A stretch of DNA of 58,261 nt. Origin: Gammaproteobacteria bacterium. GTDB lineage: Bacteria > Pseudomonadota > Gammaproteobacteria > Steroidobacterales > Steroidobacteraceae. The translations under genes and the position numbers were made by a program. The notes below the pieces were generated by a model. That model was not told where the DNA came from, ran no database searches, and saw nothing but the letters and a program-made list of their open reading frames with translations. The number at the start of each line of letters is the position of its first letter. The stretch's first letter is position 1. The stretch lies in assembly GCA_004297335.1 (NCBI GenBank), contig SCUD01000063.1, positions 1 through 58,261 on the forward strand, given 5' to 3'. Positions 34,244-44,081 of this stretch are shown one piece after another.

Positions 34244-35587
34244 ATGAGATCCTTTTTTGCCGCCTGTGCGGCCACGATCAGCCTGCTGCCCGCCTTCGCC
34301 GCCGCTGCGCCACCCGCCGCCGCGCCGCTGCCCAGCTTCGCCCCGGTGATCCGGCAGGTCGCGCCGGCGGTCGTCAACATCGGGGTACGCGGCTCGGTCG
34401 CCGCGCAGCGCAATCCGTTCTTCGACGATCCCGGCTTCCGGCGCTTCTTTGGCCTGCCACCCGACGCCGCGCCGCGTGAGCGCGAATTCCAGAGCGCCGG
34501 CTCCGGCGTCATCGTCGATGCCGCCGGCGGCTATATCGTCACCAACGCGCACGTCGTCGAGAATGCCAGCGAGATCACCGTCACGCTGATGGACGACCGC
34601 GAGCTGAAGGCCGACATCGTCGGCAGCGATCCGCGTTCCGACGTCGCCGTGCTCAAAGTGACGAACGGCCGGCTGCCGGCCGAGATCCACCTCGCCGATT
34701 CCGCACGCGTTGAAGTCGGTGATTTCGTGATCGCGATCGGCAATCCCTTCGGACTGCAGCACAGCGTAACCTCGGGCATCGTCAGCGCGCTCGGCCGCAG
34801 CGGCATCAACCGGGAGAACTACGAGGATTTCATCCAGACCGACGCCGCGATCAACCCCGGCAACTCGGGCGGCGCGCTGGTCAGCCTGGCCGGCGAACTG
34901 GTCGGCATCAACACCGCGATCCTGTCGCGTTCGGGCGGCAACATGGGCATCGGCTTCGCGATCCCGTCGAACATGGTTCGCACGATCATGGACCAGCTGA
35001 TCCAGCACGGCCAGGTCAGCCGCGGACAGCTCGGCGTTTCGATCCTCGGCCTGACCCCGGAATACCGCAAGAACCTCGGCCTCGCTGACGAAGTGCAGGG
35101 AGCCCTGGTCGCGCAGGTCGCCGAGGATTCGGCCGCCGCCCGCGCCGGCATCCAGGTCGGCGATGTCATCACCGCCGTGGGCGGCCAGCCGGTCAAGGGT
35201 GCGGCCGAGCTGCGCAATGCGATCGGCATGATGAAGGTCGGCGATGAAGTCGAGCTCGCTCTGCTGCGCGACGGGCGGAACCAGCGCCTGCGCGCGAAGC
35301 TGCGCGAGGTTGCGCAGCTGGCGGACGCCAGCACGATCCACCGCGCCCTCGCCGGAGCCGACCTCGCCGACGCACCGGAAGGCGGCGGCGGTGGCGTGGT
35401 CGTGCGCGGCGTCCAGCAGGGCAGCCCGGCGGCCCAGTCCGGCCTGCGGCCGGACGACCTGATCGTCGCGGTCAACCGGGCGCGGATCGCGAACCTGGCG
35501 CAGCTGCGCGAGGCCGCCCGCGAGCAGGATTCCCTCCTGCTGCAGCTGCGCCGCGGCAACCAGCTGTTGATCCTGCCGCTGCGCTGA
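34244..35587 (+). CDS. Periplasmic serine protease of the DegP/DegQ (HtrA) family
   Basis: A 447-residue exported protease. Signal peptide RSFFAACAATISLLPAFAAA is followed by a trypsin-like domain with the triad His 103 (TNAHVVEN), Asp 133 (RSDVAVL) and Ser 208 (NPGNSGGAL), then two PDZ domains (RGQLGVSILGLTPEY..., and the last about 90 residues with GSPAAQSGLRPDDLIVAVN). The second PDZ and length match DegQ-type proteins. It degrades or refolds damaged envelope proteins. ATG 34244 is preferred to upstream in-frame starts because of the signal peptide. Confidence 0.93.
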   Translation: MRSFFAACAATISLLPAFAAAAPPAAAPLPSFAPVIRQVAPAVVNIGVRGSVAAQRNPFFDDPGFRRFFGLPPDAAPREREFQSAGSGVIVDAAGGYIVTNAHVVENASEITVTLMDDRELKADIVGSDPRSDVAVLKVTNGRLPAEIHLADSARVEVGDFVIAIGNPFGLQHSVTSGIVSALGRSGINRENYEDFIQTDAAINPGNSGGALVSLAGELVGINTAILSRSGGNMGIGFAIPSNMVRTIMDQLIQHGQVSRGQLGVSILGLTPEYRKNLGLADEVQGALVAQVAEDSAAARAGIQVGDVITAVGGQPVKGAAELRNAIGMMKVGDEVELALLRDGRNQRLRAKLREVAQLADASTIHRALAGADLADAPEGGGGGVVVRGVQQGSPAAQSGLRPDDLIVAVNRARIANLAQLREAAREQDSLLLQLRRGNQLLILPLR

Positions 35588-35627
35588 GCAGCGGGGCGGC
35601 GCGGGTCGTCGGACGTATAATTGCCCG

Positions 35628-36590
35628 ATGACGGCGCGCACGGTCTGCGTTCTCGGCGGGTCCGGCTTTGTCGGCACCCGGTTCTGCGCGGCCCTGGCCG
35701 CCGGCGGCTGGCAGGTCACGGTGCCCAGCCGCAAACCGATGCAGGCACCGCAGCTCGCGGTGCTGCCGACGGTGCGCGTGGTCGCTGCCGACCTGCGCGC
35801 ACCCGGGCGTCTCGAGGCGCTCTTTTCGGGCCAGCAGGCAGTCGTCAACCTGATCGGCATCCTGAACGAGGGTGGCCGAGACGGTTCCGGTTTCCGCGAG
35901 ATTCATGCCGGGCTGGCGCGGCGGGTCGTCGCCGCCTGCCGTGCCGCAAAGGTCGGTCGGCTGCTGCAGATGAGTGCGCTGCGAGCCGACGCCGACCACG
36001 GGCCCAGCCACTACCTGCGCTCCAAGGGCATGGCCGAGCGCATTATCCGCGAGGAGTCCGGCCCGGACCTTGGCTGGACGATCTTCCAGCCGTCCGTGAT
36101 CTTCGGTGCCGATGACAGTTTCCTGAACCGCTTCGCCGGACTGCTGCAGCTGGTCCCGCTCGGGCTGCCGCTGGCCCGCCCCGGCGCACGCTTCGCGCCG
36201 GTCTGGGTGGACGATGTCGTCGCGGCGCTGGTCCGCACGCTCCCGGACGACGCGACCGCCGGCGAGAGCTACCAGCTGTGCGGCCCCGAGCAGTACACGC
36301 TGATCGAGCTCGTCCGCCGCGTGCGCGACGAACTCGGCTTGCACCGCGCGATCGTCGGCCTGCCCGACTGGGCCGCCCGCTTGCAGGCGGCGATCTGCGA
36401 CTTCGTGCCCGGCAAGCCTTTCTCGACCGACAACTATCGGTCACTGACGGTCGACAGCGTGTGCAGCAGCAACGGCTTTGCCCGCCTCGGGATCCGGCCC
36501 CAGCCCTTGTCCACGCTGCTGCCGCGACTCCTTGGCCCGGCGCGACCGGAGCTGCGCCTCGCCCGCTACCGCAAGCGCGCGGGCCGCTGA
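35628..36590 (+). CDS. NDUFA9-like NAD(P)-binding epimerase family protein
   Basis: A 320-residue atypical short-chain dehydrogenase. CVLGGSGFVGTRFCAALAAGGW is the glycine-rich nucleotide-binding motif; VVNLIGILNEGG, HAGLARRVVAACRAAKVGRLLQMSAL, SKGMAERIIRE (catalytic Tyr shifted into HYLRSK) and the FQPSVIFGADDSFLNRFA signature mark the complex I NDUFA9 family. In bacteria its role is unknown; a quinone or respiratory link is suspected. Its 3' end overlaps the convergent aminopeptidase gene by 25 bases. Confidence 0.85.
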   Translation: MTARTVCVLGGSGFVGTRFCAALAAGGWQVTVPSRKPMQAPQLAVLPTVRVVAADLRAPGRLEALFSGQQAVVNLIGILNEGGRDGSGFREIHAGLARRVVAACRAAKVGRLLQMSALRADADHGPSHYLRSKGMAERIIREESGPDLGWTIFQPSVIFGADDSFLNRFAGLLQLVPLGLPLARPGARFAPVWVDDVVAALVRTLPDDATAGESYQLCGPEQYTLIELVRRVRDELGLHRAIVGLPDWAARLQAAICDFVPGKPFSTDNYRSLTVDSVCSSNGFARLGIRPQPLSTLLPRLLGPARPELRLARYRKRAGR

Positions 36591-37597
36591 TCCGGGCAGA
36601 GCCTGGCGCCGACTGCGGCATCCTGCGCGGCGCTCCGGACCAGGGCGTAGAAGGCCGGCAAGTCTCCCCCCAGCCGCTGCAGTTCCACCTCGAGCGTGGG
36701 GATGCAACGGTCGTAAGTCGCGACCGCGGCCAGCATGGCGTTGTTGAGCACGCCCCCCGGCGCTGCGCGCCCGGCCGCGAGCGCCGCGCGCAGTCCCGCG
36801 AACTCCACGGCCTTGGCCTCGCGCAGGGCCTCCGTGCTGGCGCCGCTGGCATAGAGACTCGCGAGCCGCGTGCGGCTCGCCAGCAACAGCTGCACCTCCT
36901 GCTGCTGCCGCTGCCGCCCGGCCAGCCACGCCTCGAGTTCGCCGGACTGGCCGTTCAGCGCCAACCAGCGCCGCGTGCCCTCGACCTCGACAACCGTCGC
37001 AAAGGCCTCGCTGAGGTCGTTGTTGCCCGGCACCCAGGCCACCTGGTGCGCGAGCTCGTGGAACAGCAGCGCGGCGAGCGTCACATCGCCGTAACTGAGC
37101 ATCGTGCTGAGCACCGGGTCGCGGAAATGCCCGAGCGTGGACCAGGCCGCCGCAGGGGCGATGTGCAGGTCGTAGCCGCGGCGCGCGAGCCGCGCCGCCG
37201 CTCGCCGCGCCCGCCGCGGGTCGAAGTACCCGCGGTAGGCGACGCAGCCGACGATCGGCCAGCAGCTCAGGCGTGGCTCGACCGAGAATTCCGGCGCTGC
37301 GAACACGTTCCAGCTCGCGAACGGGCGGCCGAGGTCCACGTAGCTGCGGTAACTGCCGTTGTCGGGCAGCGCGAGCGCGCTGACCGCGAATTCGCGGGCC
37401 CGGCTGGCATAGTCGAGCCGCGCACGCAGCGTCGCGTCGAGGTCACCGCGCTGCAGCAGTCCCGCGATCGGCTGGCGGCGGGCGTTGACCGCGAGCTGCC
37501 CGCTGGCGAGATACAGGACGTGGCAGCCGGACAGCAGCGCCGCCGCGGCAGCGACGGCGAGCCACCGGCCCGGGAATCGGGGGGCTTCGGTTAACAT
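36566..37597 (-). CDS. Aminopeptidase-like metalloprotein lipoprotein (PF10023-type)
   Basis: A 343-residue exported protein with lipobox LLSGC after WLAVAAAAALLSGC, so probably membrane-anchored. The family pattern ...HVLYLASGQLAVNARRQPI is followed by FSVEPRLSCWPIVGCVAYRGYF and the zinc motif HELAHQ with a Glu about 16 residues on (LSEAFATVVEVEG), as in gluzincin peptidases. COG4324 proteins of this layout are annotated as predicted aminopeptidases; the substrate is unknown. Its ATG at 37597 lies only 6 bases from the divergent cca start, so each gene's promoter must lie inside the other's coding region. Confidence 0.8.
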   Translation of the reverse strand: MLTEAPRFPGRWLAVAAAAALLSGCHVLYLASGQLAVNARRQPIAGLLQRGDLDATLRARLDYASRAREFAVSALALPDNGSYRSYVDLGRPFASWNVFAAPEFSVEPRLSCWPIVGCVAYRGYFDPRRARRAAARLARRGYDLHIAPAAAWSTLGHFRDPVLSTMLSYGDVTLAALLFHELAHQVAWVPGNNDLSEAFATVVEVEGTRRWLALNGQSGELEAWLAGRQRQQQEVQLLLASRTRLASLYASGASTEALREAKAVEFAGLRAALAAGRAAPGGVLNNAMLAAVATYDRCIPTLEVELQRLGGDLPAFYALVRSAAQDAAVGARLCPDQRPARLR

Positions 37598-37603
37598 GCG
37601 CCG

Positions 37604-38839
37604 ATGGAAGTCTATCTGGTCGGCGGCGCCGTTCGCGACCTGCTGCTCGGCCGGATTCCGGCCGAACGTGACTGGGTCGTCGTCGGTGCGACGCCGGCCG
37701 ACATGCTGGCGGCCGGCTATCGCCAGGTCGGCAACGACTTCCCGGTCTTCCTGCATCCGGGCACGGGCGAGGAATACGCGCTGGCGCGCACCGAGCGCAA
37801 GACCGGGCCCGGCTATCTCGGCTTCGAGACCCGGCATTCACCGGAGGTCACGCTCGAGGACGACCTGCGGCGCCGCGACCTGACCATCAACGCGATCGCC
37901 CGCGCCGCCGACGGCAAGCTGATTGATCCCGTCGGCGGCCAACGCGACCTCGAGGCCCGCATCCTGCGCCATGTCTCGCCCGCCTTCACCGAGGATCCGG
38001 TGCGCGTGCTGCGAGTCGCGCGGTTCCTCGCCCGCTTCGCCCCACTGGGCTTCACGGTGGCGCCGGAGACGCTCGCGCTGATGTGCGACATGGTCCGGGC
38101 CGGCGAGGTCGACGCGCTGGTGCCCGAGCGCGTCTGGCAGGAAACCGCGCGTGCACTCGGCGAGCCGGCCCCGCAGGCCTGGCTGCATCTGCTGCGCGAC
38201 TGCGGCGCACTGGCGCGGATCCTGCCGGAACTCGATGCGCTCTACGGCGTGCCGCAGCCGATCCGCTGGCATCCCGAGATCGATACCGGTTTGCACATGG
38301 AACTGGTGCTCGCCGCAGCGGCCGGGCTGACCCGCGAGCCACGGATTGTCTGCGCCGCCCTGCTGCACGACCTCGGCAAGGGCCTGACCCCGCGCGAACG
38401 CTGGCCGGCGCACCATGGCCACGGGCAGAAGGGAGCCGCGCTGGTGCAGCAGCTCGCCCGGCGCCTGCGCATGCCGAACGACTACCGCGACCTGGCGCTG
38501 CTGGCTGCGCGCTGGCACAGCCATGTACACCGCGCGCTGGAACTGCGCGCCGGGACCGTGCTCGAGCTGCTGGAGACCTGTGACGCGCTGCGCCGACCGG
38601 AGCGTTTCAGCGAGCTGCTGGTGGCCTGCGAAGCCGATTACCGCGGCCGCGGGGCCTTCACCGCCCGCCCCTACCCGCAGGCGGGTTACCTGGAGCAGGC
38701 GCTCCAGGCCGCGCGGGCGGTCGCGCTCACAGCCGATGACCGTACCGACCGGTCCGGCGAGCAGATCGGGGCCTTGCTGCGGGAACGACGCCTGGCGGCC
38801 GTCGCGGCGCTACCGCGGCCCTGGAACCCGGTAGAATAG
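37604..38839 (+). CDS. cca: Multifunctional CCA-adding tRNA nucleotidyltransferase
   Basis: A 411-residue enzyme that builds and repairs the 3' CCA end of tRNAs. It has VYLVGGAVRDLLLGRIPAERDWVVVGA (active-site head), the RRRDLTINAIARAADG motif, the DPVRVLRVARFLARF neck and an HD phosphohydrolase domain (LLHDLGKGLTPRERWPAHHGH) like E. coli Cca. The ATG 37604 is the family start. No Shine-Dalgarno is seen upstream. Confidence 0.96.
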   Translation: MEVYLVGGAVRDLLLGRIPAERDWVVVGATPADMLAAGYRQVGNDFPVFLHPGTGEEYALARTERKTGPGYLGFETRHSPEVTLEDDLRRRDLTINAIARAADGKLIDPVGGQRDLEARILRHVSPAFTEDPVRVLRVARFLARFAPLGFTVAPETLALMCDMVRAGEVDALVPERVWQETARALGEPAPQAWLHLLRDCGALARILPELDALYGVPQPIRWHPEIDTGLHMELVLAAAAGLTREPRIVCAALLHDLGKGLTPRERWPAHHGHGQKGAALVQQLARRLRMPNDYRDLALLAARWHSHVHRALELRAGTVLELLETCDALRRPERFSELLVACEADYRGRGAFTARPYPQAGYLEQALQAARAVALTADDRTDRSGEQIGALLRERRLAAVAALPRPWNPVE

Positions 38840-38873
38840 CCAGCCTGTTCCGGCCTCCAGACCCCGAATCACC

Positions 38874-39146
38874 ATGCCCACCTACGATTACCAGTGCCCG
38901 GCCAACGGCCGCGTCGTCGAAGTCAGCCACAAGATGGCCGAGCGCGTCGCTACCTGGGGCGATCTGTGCCAGCGCGCAGGGATTGCCCAGGGCGGAACGC
39001 CCGGTAACGCGAAGGTCGTGCGGCTGATCACCGGCGGCAACGTCATCCATGCCGGCTCGCTCGGCAGCAGGCAGGAGCGCCCCTGCGACAGCGGCCCCTG
39101 CGGCACGCCGACGAGCTGCGGCGGCGGCATGTGCGGCTTCGGCTAG
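38874..39146 (+). CDS. FmdB-like zinc-ribbon domain protein
   Basis: A 90-residue protein that begins MPTYDYQCPANGRVVEVSHKM and contains a WGDLCQRAG segment, RLITGGNVI and a Cys/Gly-rich tail (CDSGPCGTPTSCGGGMCGFG). This is the FmdB-type 'putative regulatory' family, here with a degenerate first zinc ribbon. Function is not established. It lies 34 bases after cca and 42 before rimO. Confidence 0.8.
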   Translation: MPTYDYQCPANGRVVEVSHKMAERVATWGDLCQRAGIAQGGTPGNAKVVRLITGGNVIHAGSLGSRQERPCDSGPCGTPTSCGGGMCGFG

Positions 39147-39188
39147 GGCCCGGATCCGCACTGCGGCGACCTGCACCGGCCTGCTCCG

Positions 39189-40517
39189 TTGTCCGCGCCG
39201 CCCCGCATCGGCTTCGTCTCCCTCGGCTGCCCGAAGGCGCTGGTCGACTCCGAGCGCATCCTCACGCGGCTGCGCGCCGAGGGCTACGACGTCGTCGGCA
39301 GCTACGCGGATGCGGACCTGGTCGTCGTCAATACCTGCGGCTTCATCGACGACGCGGTCCATGAATCGCTCGAGGCGATCGGCGAGGCCCTCGCACAGAA
39401 CGGCCGGGTGATCGTCACCGGCTGCCTCGGCGCACAGCCGGAGAAGATCACTGCGCGCCATCCCGCAGTGCTGAAGGTCACGGGCCCGCAGGCGTACGAG
39501 GAACTCATCGCCGCGGTGCACGAGCAGCTGCCACCGCTGCACGATCCGTACCTCGACCTCCTGCCGCCGCAGGGCATCCGCCTGACGCCACGCCACTACG
39601 CCTACCTGAAGATCGCCGAGGGTTGCGACCATCGCTGCACGTTCTGCATCATCCCGGCATTGCGCGGCCGGCTCAGGAGCCGCCCGCTCGCCGAGGTGAT
39701 GCCGGAGGCCGAGCGCCTGGTGCGCGCGGGGGTGAAGGAGCTGCTGGTCATCGCGCAGGACACCAGCGCCTGGGGCCGTGACCTGCGCCACGCGACCGGC
39801 TTCCGGGGCGGGCGGCCGATGAATTCCAGCTTCACGGAGCTCGCGCGGGCGCTCGGCTCACTGGGCGCCTGGGTACGCCTGCACTACGTCTATCCCTACC
39901 CGCAGGTGGACGAGATCATTCCGCTGATGGCCGGCGGTCAGCTGCTGCCCTATCTCGACATTCCGTTCCAGCATGGCAGTCCGCGCATCCTGCGCCTGAT
40001 GAAGCGACCCGCGCGCACCGGCAACACGCTCGCGCGCATCCGTGCCTGGCGGGAGGCCTGCCCGACGCTCACGCTGCGCAGCACCTTCATCGTCGGCTTC
40101 CCCGGCGAGACCGCAGCCGACTTCGAGCAGCTGCTCGACTGGCTGCGGGAAGCGCAGCTCGACCGGGTCGGCTGCTTCCGCTATTCGCCGGTCGCCGGTG
40201 CCGCGGCGAACGCACTGCCGGATCCGGTCCCGGAGGAGCTCAAGCAGGAACGCTACGAGCGCTTCATGGAACTGGCTGCGACGATCAGCGCGAGCCGGCT
40301 GGCCGCGCGCATTGGCAGCCGCACGCGCGTACTCGTCGATGGCGTGGAGGACAGACTGGCGATCGCCCGCTCCGCGGCCGAGGCACCCGAGATCGACGGC
40401 GTCGTGCGCATCGCCGATCCGGGCACGCTCCGCCCCGGCGACCATGCCGAGGTCGAGATCACCGGCGCGGATGCCTACGATCTGAGTGCACGCCGCCTCG
40501 CCGCTGGCGCTCCATGA
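39189..40517 (+). CDS. rimO: Ribosomal protein S12 methylthiotransferase
   Basis: A 442-residue radical-SAM enzyme. N-terminal cluster Cys residues 14, 50 and 79 ([28 protein letters not shown]), the radical-SAM motif CDHRCTFC (146, 150, 153) and a C-terminal TRAM domain are all present. It adds a methylthio group to Asp 88 of S12. The start TTG is chosen because [15 protein letters not shown] gives the family N-terminus. Its stop overlaps the next ATG (ATGA). Confidence 0.96.
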   Translation: MSAPPRIGFVSLGCPKALVDSERILTRLRAEGYDVVGSYADADLVVVNTCGFIDDAVHESLEAIGEALAQNGRVIVTGCLGAQPEKITARHPAVLKVTGPQAYEELIAAVHEQLPPLHDPYLDLLPPQGIRLTPRHYAYLKIAEGCDHRCTFCIIPALRGRLRSRPLAEVMPEAERLVRAGVKELLVIAQDTSAWGRDLRHATGFRGGRPMNSSFTELARALGSLGAWVRLHYVYPYPQVDEIIPLMAGGQLLPYLDIPFQHGSPRILRLMKRPARTGNTLARIRAWREACPTLTLRSTFIVGFPGETAADFEQLLDWLREAQLDRVGCFRYSPVAGAAANALPDPVPEELKQERYERFMELAATISASRLAARIGSRTRVLVDGVEDRLAIARSAAEAPEIDGVVRIADPGTLRPGDHAEVEITGADAYDLSARRLAAGAP

Positions 40518-41215
40518 ACGACTCCCGGACGACGCCTGGCATCCCGGATCCGCCGCTGCCATTCACCGGCGGGCGGATTCCGCGCGACGAGGCCGAGCGC
40601 CGGCAGGTCGAATGGCGGGTGATGGCGCAGTACTTCGTCGCACCGGCGCTGTCGTTCGCCGCGGTGGCGGCCGGAATCTCACTCGGCTGGCCGCGGCTCG
40701 CCGCCACTGGCGTGCTCGGCCTCGGCCTGTCGATCCTCGCCAACGGCCTGCTCGCCGTGCGCGAACGGCGGCTGCTGTTCATCCGCGGCGGGACGCTGAC
40801 CCGGCGGGAATATCGCTATTTCATCTACGAAGGGCTCGCGGCGGTGCCGTATGGGCTCGCGATCACGATCGCCGGCACCCTGCTGGCAGTGCCGGCGGTG
40901 CTGTTCCTCGCCGGCGTGGAACCCGAGGCAATGCGCGCTGCCGTGCTCGCGCGGCCACATCTGCTGTTGATTCCGGGCGGTTCCGGCCTGCTGCTGCATG
41001 GGCTCGGATTCTGCATCGGCTTCGGTCGCGAGGCGCAGTCCCCGCACGACCGCGTCGCGATCGCGCTGCTGCACCTGCCGGCCCTGCTGGGTGGCCTGAT
41101 CCTGGTCGCCCTTGGGGGGGCGCTGCTCGCGATCGGGCTCACCGAGTGGCTGGCTCCCGCGGTCTTCCGTGCGCGCTTCGAGTCCCTCTTCGGCAACCCC
41201 TGGCCGTTCAGCTAG
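40514..41215 (+). CDS. Hypothetical integral membrane protein
   Basis: A 233-residue protein with about four membrane segments ([73 protein letters not shown]). The N-terminus is polar and charged. I recognise no family. It is translationally coupled to rimO, and its stop codon interlocks with that of the convergent uppP (4 shared bases). Confidence 0.75.
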   Translation: MNDSRTTPGIPDPPLPFTGGRIPRDEAERRQVEWRVMAQYFVAPALSFAAVAAGISLGWPRLAATGVLGLGLSILANGLLAVRERRLLFIRGGTLTRREYRYFIYEGLAAVPYGLAITIAGTLLAVPAVLFLAGVEPEAMRAAVLARPHLLLIPGGSGLLLHGLGFCIGFGREAQSPHDRVAIALLHLPALLGGLILVALGGALLAIGLTEWLAPAVFRARFESLFGNPWPFS

Positions 41216-42012
41216 GCGAAGACCAGCATGATCAACGCAGCGATCATCAGCCGGTACAGCATGAACGGCCACAGGCCGATGCGCTCAATGATGCGCAGCA
41301 GCCCGTGGATGCACAGGTAGCCGGTCAGCGCCGCAACCCCGGCACCGAGCGCCATCATTCCCCATTCCGTACCGTTGCCCGGGCCGGTCAGCAGTTGCAG
41401 CAGCTCGTAGCCGCCGGCCATCGCGATGCCCGGCACCGCCAGCAGGAACGAGAACCGCGCGGCGCCTGAGCGCGTGAGCCCCAGCGCGCGGCCCATTGTC
41501 ATCGTCACGCCGGAACGCGAGGTGCCGGGCATCAGCGCCAGCGCCTGCGCGCAGCCGATCAACAGCGCATCGCGCCAGCCGACCGAGTATTCATCGCGCC
41601 GCCTGGCCCCCAGCCAGTCCGCGAGCCACATCAGGATTCCGAACGCCGAGAGCGTGCCGGCCACGAACAGCGGATTGCGCAGCATCTGCTCGATGAACTC
41701 GCTGAACAGCAGCCCGATGATGCCGACCGGGACCGTGCCGACCAGGACGCACCAGGCGAGCCGGCCATCCGGCGTCAATCCCCGTCCGGCCAGCGAGCTG
41801 AACCAGGCACCGGCCATGGCAATGAGCTCGCGGCGAAAGTAACCGAGCACCGCGACCAGCGTGCCCACGTGCACCGCAACGTCGAAGGCCAGTCCCTGGT
41901 CGCGCCAGCCGAGAGCGTGCGGCACCAGGATCAGGTGCCCGGAGCTGGAGATCGGCAGGAACTCGGAGAGGCCCTGCACGATGGCGAGGACGATGGCCTG
42001 AAGCGGATCCAC
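41212..42012 (-). CDS. uppP: Undecaprenyl-diphosphatase (BacA/UppP)
   Basis: A 266-residue membrane enzyme that recycles the cell-wall lipid carrier. Family signatures are GLSEFLPISSSGHLIL near residues 15-30, RRELIAMAGAW, and LMPGTSRSGVTMTMGRALGL; about seven to eight hydrophobic segments are evident. The GTG start (42012) has AGGAG upstream. It lies behind the MidA-type gene on the same strand. Confidence 0.95.
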   Translation of the reverse strand: MDPLQAIVLAIVQGLSEFLPISSSGHLILVPHALGWRDQGLAFDVAVHVGTLVAVLGYFRRELIAMAGAWFSSLAGRGLTPDGRLAWCVLVGTVPVGIIGLLFSEFIEQMLRNPLFVAGTLSAFGILMWLADWLGARRRDEYSVGWRDALLIGCAQALALMPGTSRSGVTMTMGRALGLTRSGAARFSFLLAVPGIAMAGGYELLQLLTGPGNGTEWGMMALGAGVAALTGYLCIHGLLRIIERIGLWPFMLYRLMIAALIMLVFA

Positions 42013-42052
42013 GGCAACTCCTGGCGGTCAAGAACCGCCGGCATCATAGCGT

Positions 42053-43231
42053 TCAGAGGCTCGCCGCAAGGTCCCGGAATCCGAAACCTGTGAGCGGCTC
42101 GTGCAAACCACGGCCGAGCGCGATGACCTTGAAGCGTTCGCCCATCTCGCCGGGCAGCATCAAGGTGGCGACTCCCTGCGCGAGCGCATGCTGCTCCCGC
42201 GGCGTTGCCGCGGCAAAAGCCCGCGTGAGTTCCTGGTCGATGCCGAGTGCGGCGAGGAAGTGTGCCTGGGTCGCGAAGCCGGCCACCTCGAATCCAGCCG
42301 GTCTGGCCGCTGCTGCGACCGCGGAGAAATCCACCCAGGCCGTCAGGTCCTGCAGGCCGGGGCGCGCCAGCACGTCCTCGACGCGATGATGGCGGAAGAA
42401 CCCGCACAGCGTGCCGCCGTCGCGCGAGGCGTGGTAATACTGGCGGCGCGGCAGGCCATAGTCGATCGCGAGCAGCGCGCCGCGCTCGAGCGCCGCCGTC
42501 ACCGTCGTGATCCAGGCCGGCAGCATCGGCCGCAGCTCGGAGACGAAGCCGTCCGGCCACGGCTCGGGCAGCGCCGCGGCGATGGCCGCGACCAGGGCTG
42601 CGAGCGCCGGATCCGCCGGCCGCGCCTCCCAGTCGAAGCCCTGATCGGTCGCGACGACGCCGAGCGCGCTGCAGGCCCCGCCCGTGACCCGGAACCGCTC
42701 GACCGGCAGTGCATCCAGGACCTCGTTGGCGAGCACGATCCCCTGCCAGCCGGGAGCCGGTGGAGCATCCAGCCACTCGACGTTGCCGGCAGTGCCGGCC
42801 GCCTCCAGCGTAGCCCGCTGGGCGGCCCGCAGCGCAGCGCTCACCTCGACGATGCGGTAACGGCGCGGCGCTGCACCGAGATCAGCGAGCGTGGCCAGCA
42901 GGTCGGCGGCCAGCCGACCGCTGCCGGCGCCATATTCGACGAGGTCACCGCCACCGAGCCGCTGCAGGATCTCGGCCAGCTGCCGGGCCAGGCAGCGGGC
43001 GAACAGGGGCGAGAGCTCGGGTGCCGTGATGAAGTCTCCACCCGGGCCGAAGCGCGTGGCGCCGGCCACGTAGTAACCAAGACCGGGGGCATAGAGCGCG
43101 GCATCCATGAAGCGCGAGAAGGGCAGCCAGCCGCCGGCCGCCTGCAGCAGGCCGTGCAGGTGATGCGCGACCCGCGCGGAATGCGCGGCCTCGTCGGCCG
43201 TCAGCGCCGGCGGCTCACGGCTGATCAGCAT
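42053..43231 (-). CDS. MidA-family SAM-dependent methyltransferase
   Basis: A 392-residue protein of the DUF185/MidA (NDUFAF7-like) family. MDAALYAPGLGYYVAGATRFGPGGDFITAPELSPLF is the opening (shown in parts: LYAPGLGYYVAG, GDFITAPELSPLFA), followed by VEYGAGSGRLAADLL for SAM and IVEVSAALRAAQRATL. The C-terminus resembles the family. Human NDUFAF7 methylates a complex I subunit; the bacterial target is unknown. The GTG/ATG start choice is clear (ATG 43231); folM reads divergently from 43291. Confidence 0.85.
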   Translation of the reverse strand: MLISREPPALTADEAAHSARVAHHLHGLLQAAGGWLPFSRFMDAALYAPGLGYYVAGATRFGPGGDFITAPELSPLFARCLARQLAEILQRLGGGDLVEYGAGSGRLAADLLATLADLGAAPRRYRIVEVSAALRAAQRATLEAAGTAGNVEWLDAPPAPGWQGIVLANEVLDALPVERFRVTGGACSALGVVATDQGFDWEARPADPALAALVAAIAAALPEPWPDGFVSELRPMLPAWITTVTAALERGALLAIDYGLPRRQYYHASRDGGTLCGFFRHHRVEDVLARPGLQDLTAWVDFSAVAAAARPAGFEVAGFATQAHFLAALGIDQELTRAFAAATPREQHALAQGVATLMLPGEMGERFKVIALGRGLHEPLTGFGFRDLAASL

Positions 43232-43290
43232 CGCGGTGATGCGGTCCCGTGATATCGTCGCGGCCAGGACCCACTCCCGCCGACACCGCG

Positions 43291-44055
43291 ATGCCCGCCT
43301 CCGTTGCCCTGCCGCTGACCGACAAGGTCGTACTGATCACCGGCGCCGCCCGGCGCATCGGCGCGGTCCTCGCCCGGGCCTTGCACGGGCGCGGGGCGCG
43401 GGTCGCCATCCACTACCGCGGCTCGGCCGATGCCGCCCGTCAGCTGGCCACGGAACTGAACGGGCTCCGGCCCGATTCGGCGCTGACCTTCGCCGCCGAC
43501 CTTGGCGACCTCGGCGCGGTCGCGGCACTTCCAGCCGCCGTGATCGAGGCCTTCGGCCGACTCGACGTGCTGGTCAACAACGCCTCGACCTTCTACCCGA
43601 CACCGGTCGGGGAAATCACCGCGGCACAGTTCGACGACCTGATCGGCACCAACCTGCGCGCGCCACTGTTCCTCGCGCAGGCGGCCGCTGCCGAGCTGCG
43701 CCTGCGCCACGGCCTGATCATCAACATCGCCGACATCCACGGCCTGCGCCCGCTCAAGCGGCATCCGGTGTACAGCGCCGCGAAGGCCGGGCTCGTGATG
43801 CTGACGCGCGCGCTCGCGCGCGAGCTCGGCCCGCAGGTACGCGTCAATGCGATCGCGCCGGGGCCGGTGCTGTGGCCGGCGGGCGGCATCGACTCCGAAC
43901 TGCAGAAGCGCATCGTCGCGCGCACCGCGCTGAAGCGTGGCGGTTCGCCGGACGACATCGCCCGTGCCGTGATCTTCTTCGCCACCGAGGCCCCATTCGT
44001 CACCGGGGAGGTGCTCGCGATCGACGGCGGCCGCAGCCTGGGCGGCGGGCTCTGA
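43291..44055 (+). CDS. Pteridine reductase / FolM-like short-chain dehydrogenase
   Basis: A 254-residue SDR: VVLITGAARRIGAVLARAL is the cofactor loop (the RR of the folM/PTR1 group), VLVNNASTFYPTPVGEIT, Tyr-Lys of the catalytic site in HPVYSAAKAGLVML, and NAIAPGPVLWPAGG. This class reduces dihydromonapterin or dihydrofolate. The ATG at 43291 is chosen over 43249 because it matches the SDR N-terminus. Its position next to folK and folB supports a pterin role. Confidence 0.83.
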   Translation: MPASVALPLTDKVVLITGAARRIGAVLARALHGRGARVAIHYRGSADAARQLATELNGLRPDSALTFAADLGDLGAVAALPAAVIEAFGRLDVLVNNASTFYPTPVGEITAAQFDDLIGTNLRAPLFLAQAAAAELRLRHGLIINIADIHGLRPLKRHPVYSAAKAGLVMLTRALARELGPQVRVNAIAPGPVLWPAGGIDSELQKRIVARTALKRGGSPDDIARAVIFFATEAPFVTGEVLAIDGGRSLGGGL

Positions 44056-44081
44056 GCATCCGGCTCCGGGCGCCTCAACGT

